This document shows positions 44,290 through 44,785 of a stretch of 44,785 nucleotides of DNA, piece after piece; position 1 is the stretch's first letter; each line of letters opens with the position of its first letter. The position numbers and the translations under genes were made by a program. Where the stretch lies: assembly GCA_903840385.1 (NCBI GenBank), contig CAIMFT010000207.1, forward strand, positions 1 through 44,785, given 5' to 3'. The notes under the pieces are model-generated. The model was not told where the DNA came from. It searched no databases and worked only from the letters and a program-made list of their open reading frames with translations. The DNA is from an uncultured Holophagaceae bacterium. GTDB taxonomy: Bacteria > Acidobacteriota > Holophagae > Holophagales > Holophagaceae.

Positions 44290-44785
44290 CTACTTCCCTG
44301 TGGTCGCCAGGGGCACCACGGGCAGCTCGACGAAGCTGTCTTTGCCGGGGGCGTGCCAGATGCGGTGGGTGGCGGGGCGGTAGTCGGTGGGCTTGGCCAG
44401 GAAGATGTTGGGCACGAAGGTCTGGGGGTTCCGCTCGTAGAGGGGGAACCAGCTGGACTGCACCTGCACCATGATCCGGTGCCCCGGCAAGAAGACATGG
44501 TTGGCCGTGGGCAGGGCGAAGCGGTAGGGCAGCGCCTCCCCGGGCTTGATGGGCACAGCCTGCTCCAGGCTCTCCCGGTAGCGGCCCCGGAAGATGTCCG
44601 CCGAGACCATCTGCTGGAAGCCACCCAGGCCAGGCTGGGCCGGGACCTCGTCCGGGTACACATCGATCACCTTCACCACCCAGTCCGCATCCGTCCCCGT
44701 GGTGGAGGCCACGAGGTTGGCCACGGGCTCACCGCTGATGCGCAGGGGGGCCTTCAGGGGCTCGGAGACGAAGGCCAGCACATCG
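44290..44785 (-). CDS. CocE/NonD-family hydrolase, C-terminal part (cut by window edge)
   Basis: About 165 residues of the C-terminal jelly-roll (X-Pro dipeptidyl-peptidase C-terminal) domain of CocE-type serine hydrolases. LRISGEPVANLVASTTGTDADWVVK (trimmed in the quote to ISGEPVANLVA and TGTDADWVVKVIDVYPDE) and QVQSSWFPLYERNPQTF are characteristic. The alpha/beta-hydrolase catalytic domain lies beyond the right edge, so the substrate class cannot be judged. The 3' end faces the sirtuin gene across 125 bp holding the nested inverted repeat. Confidence 0.85.
   Translation of the reverse strand, partial: DVLAFVSEPLKAPLRISGEPVANLVASTTGTDADWVVKVIDVYPDEVPAQPGLGGFQQMVSADIFRGRYRESLEQAVPIKPGEALPYRFALPTANHVFLPGHRIMVQVQSSWFPLYERNPQTFVPNIFLAKPTDYRPATHRIWHAPGKDSFVELPVVPLATTGK

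Overview
The window is 44.8 kb of very GC-rich, gene-dense bacterial chromosome. It carries about 38 protein genes, including one cut by the right edge, and no rRNA, tRNA, CRISPR array, transposase or phage gene that I can see. The cell is Gram-negative and probably motile: there are outer-membrane porin/barrel proteins, FliW-CsrA plus a YjfB-type motility peptide, and two sigma-54 activators. Gene content, base composition and the style of the hypothetical proteins suggest Acidobacteriota, perhaps Holophagae (Geothrix/Holophaga-like). That placement is an inference from memory, not from a search.

Layout, left to right. (1) 209-3970: galU faces a copper operon (merR-copZ-copA, minus strand) with a textbook MerR promoter with a 19-bp spacer. 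(2) 3985-9291: mnmG, pssA, a NupC-type nucleoside transporter, a Roadblock/LC7 protein and a secreted protein of unknown function. (3) 9357-20310: six plus-strand genes. They encode a giant HEAT-repeat protein ending in a pseudo-receiver, a TPR/beta-propeller exported protein, a PEGA/PDZ/TPR exported protein, a small membrane protein, AroA, and a 1007-residue sigma-54 activator overlapping aroA by ATGA. (4) 20311-25599: a dispersed-type inverted repeat, then mutL preceded by nine perfect tandem heptamers, then an operon apbE-porin-FMN-binding protein-four-helix His-rich membrane protein that looks like an extracytoplasmic flavin electron-transfer module. (5) 25730-29742: a large metallopeptidase/propeller protein, a membrane-anchored metallophosphoesterase and a half-size GDT1-type transporter. 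(6) 29778-34469: RNase D-like exonuclease, fliW, csrA and a 57-codon yjfB-like gene, facing uvrA. (7) 34529-40149: a CHAD protein coupled to a histidine kinase, facing murI and prmA, then a second sigma-54 activator with a degenerate receiver. (8) 40150-44785: a 392-bp regulatory gap, a thioredoxin-like protein, an outer-membrane barrel, a PafA-like phosphatase, a sirtuin, an inverted repeat and the 3' part of a CocE-type hydrolase.

Most genes are in tight runs with ATGA/GTGA/TGATG overlaps. Seven pairs of genes converge. Five of these junctions have a gap of 0-19 bp (one overlaps), and the other two are filled by long inverted repeats. The parts I find least ordinary are the flavinylation operon with its two stacked operator-like dyads, the heptamer array in the mutL 5' region, the HEAT protein whose receiver has Glu in place of the phospho-acceptor Asp, and the 1007-residue activator coupled to aroA.
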